NCBI GenBank assembly: GCA_021820065.1
Contig: JAKAEE010000010.1
Span: forward strand, 1-64,000
Reading direction: 5' to 3'
DNA from: Bacteroidota bacterium
Lineage (GTDB): Bacteria > Bacteroidota > Ignavibacteria > Ignavibacteriales > Melioribacteraceae
Length of the DNA stretch: 64,000 nucleotides
Shown: one piece after another, positions 63,139-64,000 of the stretch
Position numbering within the stretch: position 1 is the first letter of the stretch
Layout of the letters: the number at the start of each line of letters is the position of its first letter
Notes under the pieces: model-generated
What the model was told of the DNA's origin: nothing
Seen by the model: the letters and a program-made list of their open reading frames with translations, nothing else
Database searches by the model: none
Position numbers and translations under genes: made by a program

Positions 63139-63464
63139 GATCTATTACTCTCCCTATTTATTTCGTTAAAATAATTTTGAAACTTTTCGAAGATTTTTTG
63201 GATTGAACCCGTATCTATGCAATAACAAGTCTTCGGCCCTTCAATTTCTCCTTGAATTAGATTGACACGCTTTAGTTCTTTCAAATGCTGGGATACCGTT
63301 GCCTGTGCTAGAGGAAGAAGATCGACAATTTCTCCGCACATGCAAACGTTCATTTGCGAAAGAATTCTTAGGATTTTTAGTCTTGCAGGATGTGATAATG
63401 CTTTGGCGACTTCAGCAATATCAATTTCATCTTTATCGAATAAATGCTTTTTATGCTCTGCCAT
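63117..63464 (-). CDS. arsR: ArsR-family transcriptional repressor
   Basis: A 115-aa winged-helix repressor. KALSHPARLKILRIL opens the DNA-binding domain, NVCMCGEIVDLL places two Cys in alpha-3 as in As(III)-sensing ArsR, and the recognition helix follows in QATVSQHLKEL. KTCYC adds a second possible metal site. ATG 63464 has AAGGAA upstream; the 18-residue extension is unlikely. It is first of the operon and presumably autoregulates it. Confidence 0.93.
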   Translation of the reverse strand: MAEHKKHLFDKDEIDIAEVAKALSHPARLKILRILSQMNVCMCGEIVDLLPLAQATVSQHLKELKRVNLIQGEIEGPKTCYCIDTGSIQKIFEKFQNYFNEINRESNRSCKTKKK

Positions 63465-63591
63465 CGTGTTCCTTAATCGTTCATCGCAAATATACGATGA
63501 ATAAGACGGAACGCGCAAGCAAAAAGTTTCAAGTTAAGCTGCGGTGTAAAAAATATTTGGCGAGAATATAATTTAATTTATAATTTTCATT

Positions 63592-63646
63592 GGAGACTGG
63601 GCTTAAAAGGCCAAGGCGACGGACTTAGATGGACGCCGCCGTCTCC
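63592..63646 (+). promoter_or_regulatory. Structured segment upstream of the BNR/VPS10-like gene
   Basis: GGAGAC (63592-63597) and GTCTCC (63641-63646) enclose a GGGCTTAAAAGGCC hairpin and a GGCG/CGCC pair, a possible three-way fold. It lies in the 240-base gap between divergent arsR and the last gene. It may be a leader structure or repeat; nothing identifies it further. Confidence 0.3.
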
Positions 63647-63702
63647 GTTTCTTATTGTATAGAATTCAATTGACGCAAACTAAAACTACAAAGGGTGAAA
63701 TT

Positions 63703-64000
63703 ATGAATTCATTAAGATTTTATTTTCTGATGTTGTTTGTTCCTTTTCTAATCCTAACAGCACAGAAAAAAGATGATGCAAAAAAAGAAAAGGATCCGCT
63801 TGTAAGCGGCACCTTCAGCGGTTTAAAATTCAGAAGTATCGGTCCGGCATTTACATCGGGACGAATTGCAGACTTTGCGGTTAATCCGAATAACCATAGC
63901 GAATATTACGTAGCAACTGCAAGCGGCGGTTTGTGGAAGACAATTAATTCAGGTACAACATGGACGCCGTTAGCCGATTCCGTTCAAGCGTATGCGATGG
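63703..64000 (+). CDS. Start of a secreted BNR/VPS10-like repeat protein (truncated by the window)
   Basis: The gene opens at ATG 63703 (GGTGAAATT upstream) and continues past the right edge; 99 codons are visible. A signal peptide (LMLFVPFLILTAQ) and a Lys/Asp-rich linker are followed by FRSIGPAFTSGRIADFAVNP and ATASGGLWKTINSGTTW. The last is the BNR/sortilin-type beta-propeller repeat found in large secreted 'glycosyl hydrolase, BNR repeat' proteins of Bacteroidota. Enzymatic activity cannot be judged from this part. Confidence 0.8.
   Translation, partial: MNSLRFYFLMLFVPFLILTAQKKDDAKKEKDPLVSGTFSGLKFRSIGPAFTSGRIADFAVNPNNHSEYYVATASGGLWKTINSGTTWTPLADSVQAYAM

Overview
The window looks like a chromosomal segment from an Ignavibacteria-type bacterium (Bacteroidota/Chlorobi side of the tree). 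This is inferred from the protein families present: a type IX secretion (T9SS) type A sorting domain with the NYPNPFNP motif, a PorV/PorQ-family outer-membrane protein, a DUF5686 protein, LytTR signalling and many Gram-negative outer-membrane barrels. No rRNA, tRNA or CRISPR array was seen.

Layout. 1-3 kb: a FabK/nitronate-monooxygenase-like flavoprotein and two single-haem surface proteins. 3-8 kb: dxr, rseP and a TonB-dependent receptor. 8-14 kb: an ECF sigma/anti-sigma/double-TonB_C operon, ahpC, a PorV-like protein, gpmA and a RAYT transposase. 15-24.6 kb: an imino-acid catabolic cluster. 24.7-30 kb: housekeeping genes including aat and both class II and class I fructose-bisphosphate aldolases. 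30-35.6 kb: cytochrome c, a cell-wall amidase, a methyltransferase and a three-gene pseudopilin-like set. 36-51 kb: DUF5686, a secreted amylase, histidine kinases with a LytTR regulator, a Wzi-like barrel, a POT peptide transporter. 51-59 kb: an orphan DNA methylase and a six-gene complex-I/hydrogenase-4-like membrane complex. 59-63.5 kb: an arsenic operon (arsR-arsM-arsC-thioredoxin-arsP-acr3). The right edge holds the start of a BNR/VPS10-type repeat protein.

Most notable systems. (1) Genes at 15.2-24.6 kb encode an Xaa-Pro peptidase, trans-3-hydroxyproline dehydratase, proline dehydrogenase, a HOGA1-like aldolase, an AGXT-like aminotransferase and P5C dehydrogenase. Together they resemble the animal mitochondrial route from hydroxyproline to glyoxylate and glycine. 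Between them sit a SIR2-like NADase-type gene, a GIY-YIG nuclease flanked by palindromic elements, and a RAYT transposase. (2) The complex at 52-59 kb has lost every nickel-binding cysteine of the large subunit and every proximal-cluster cysteine of the small subunit. This matches the little-studied 'energy-converting hydrogenase-related' (Ehr) type. (3) Several unrelated palindromic repeat families punctuate the seams between genes. Some lie inside genes: in both RAYTs at the same protein loop, in dxr, and at the start of a lipoprotein gene.
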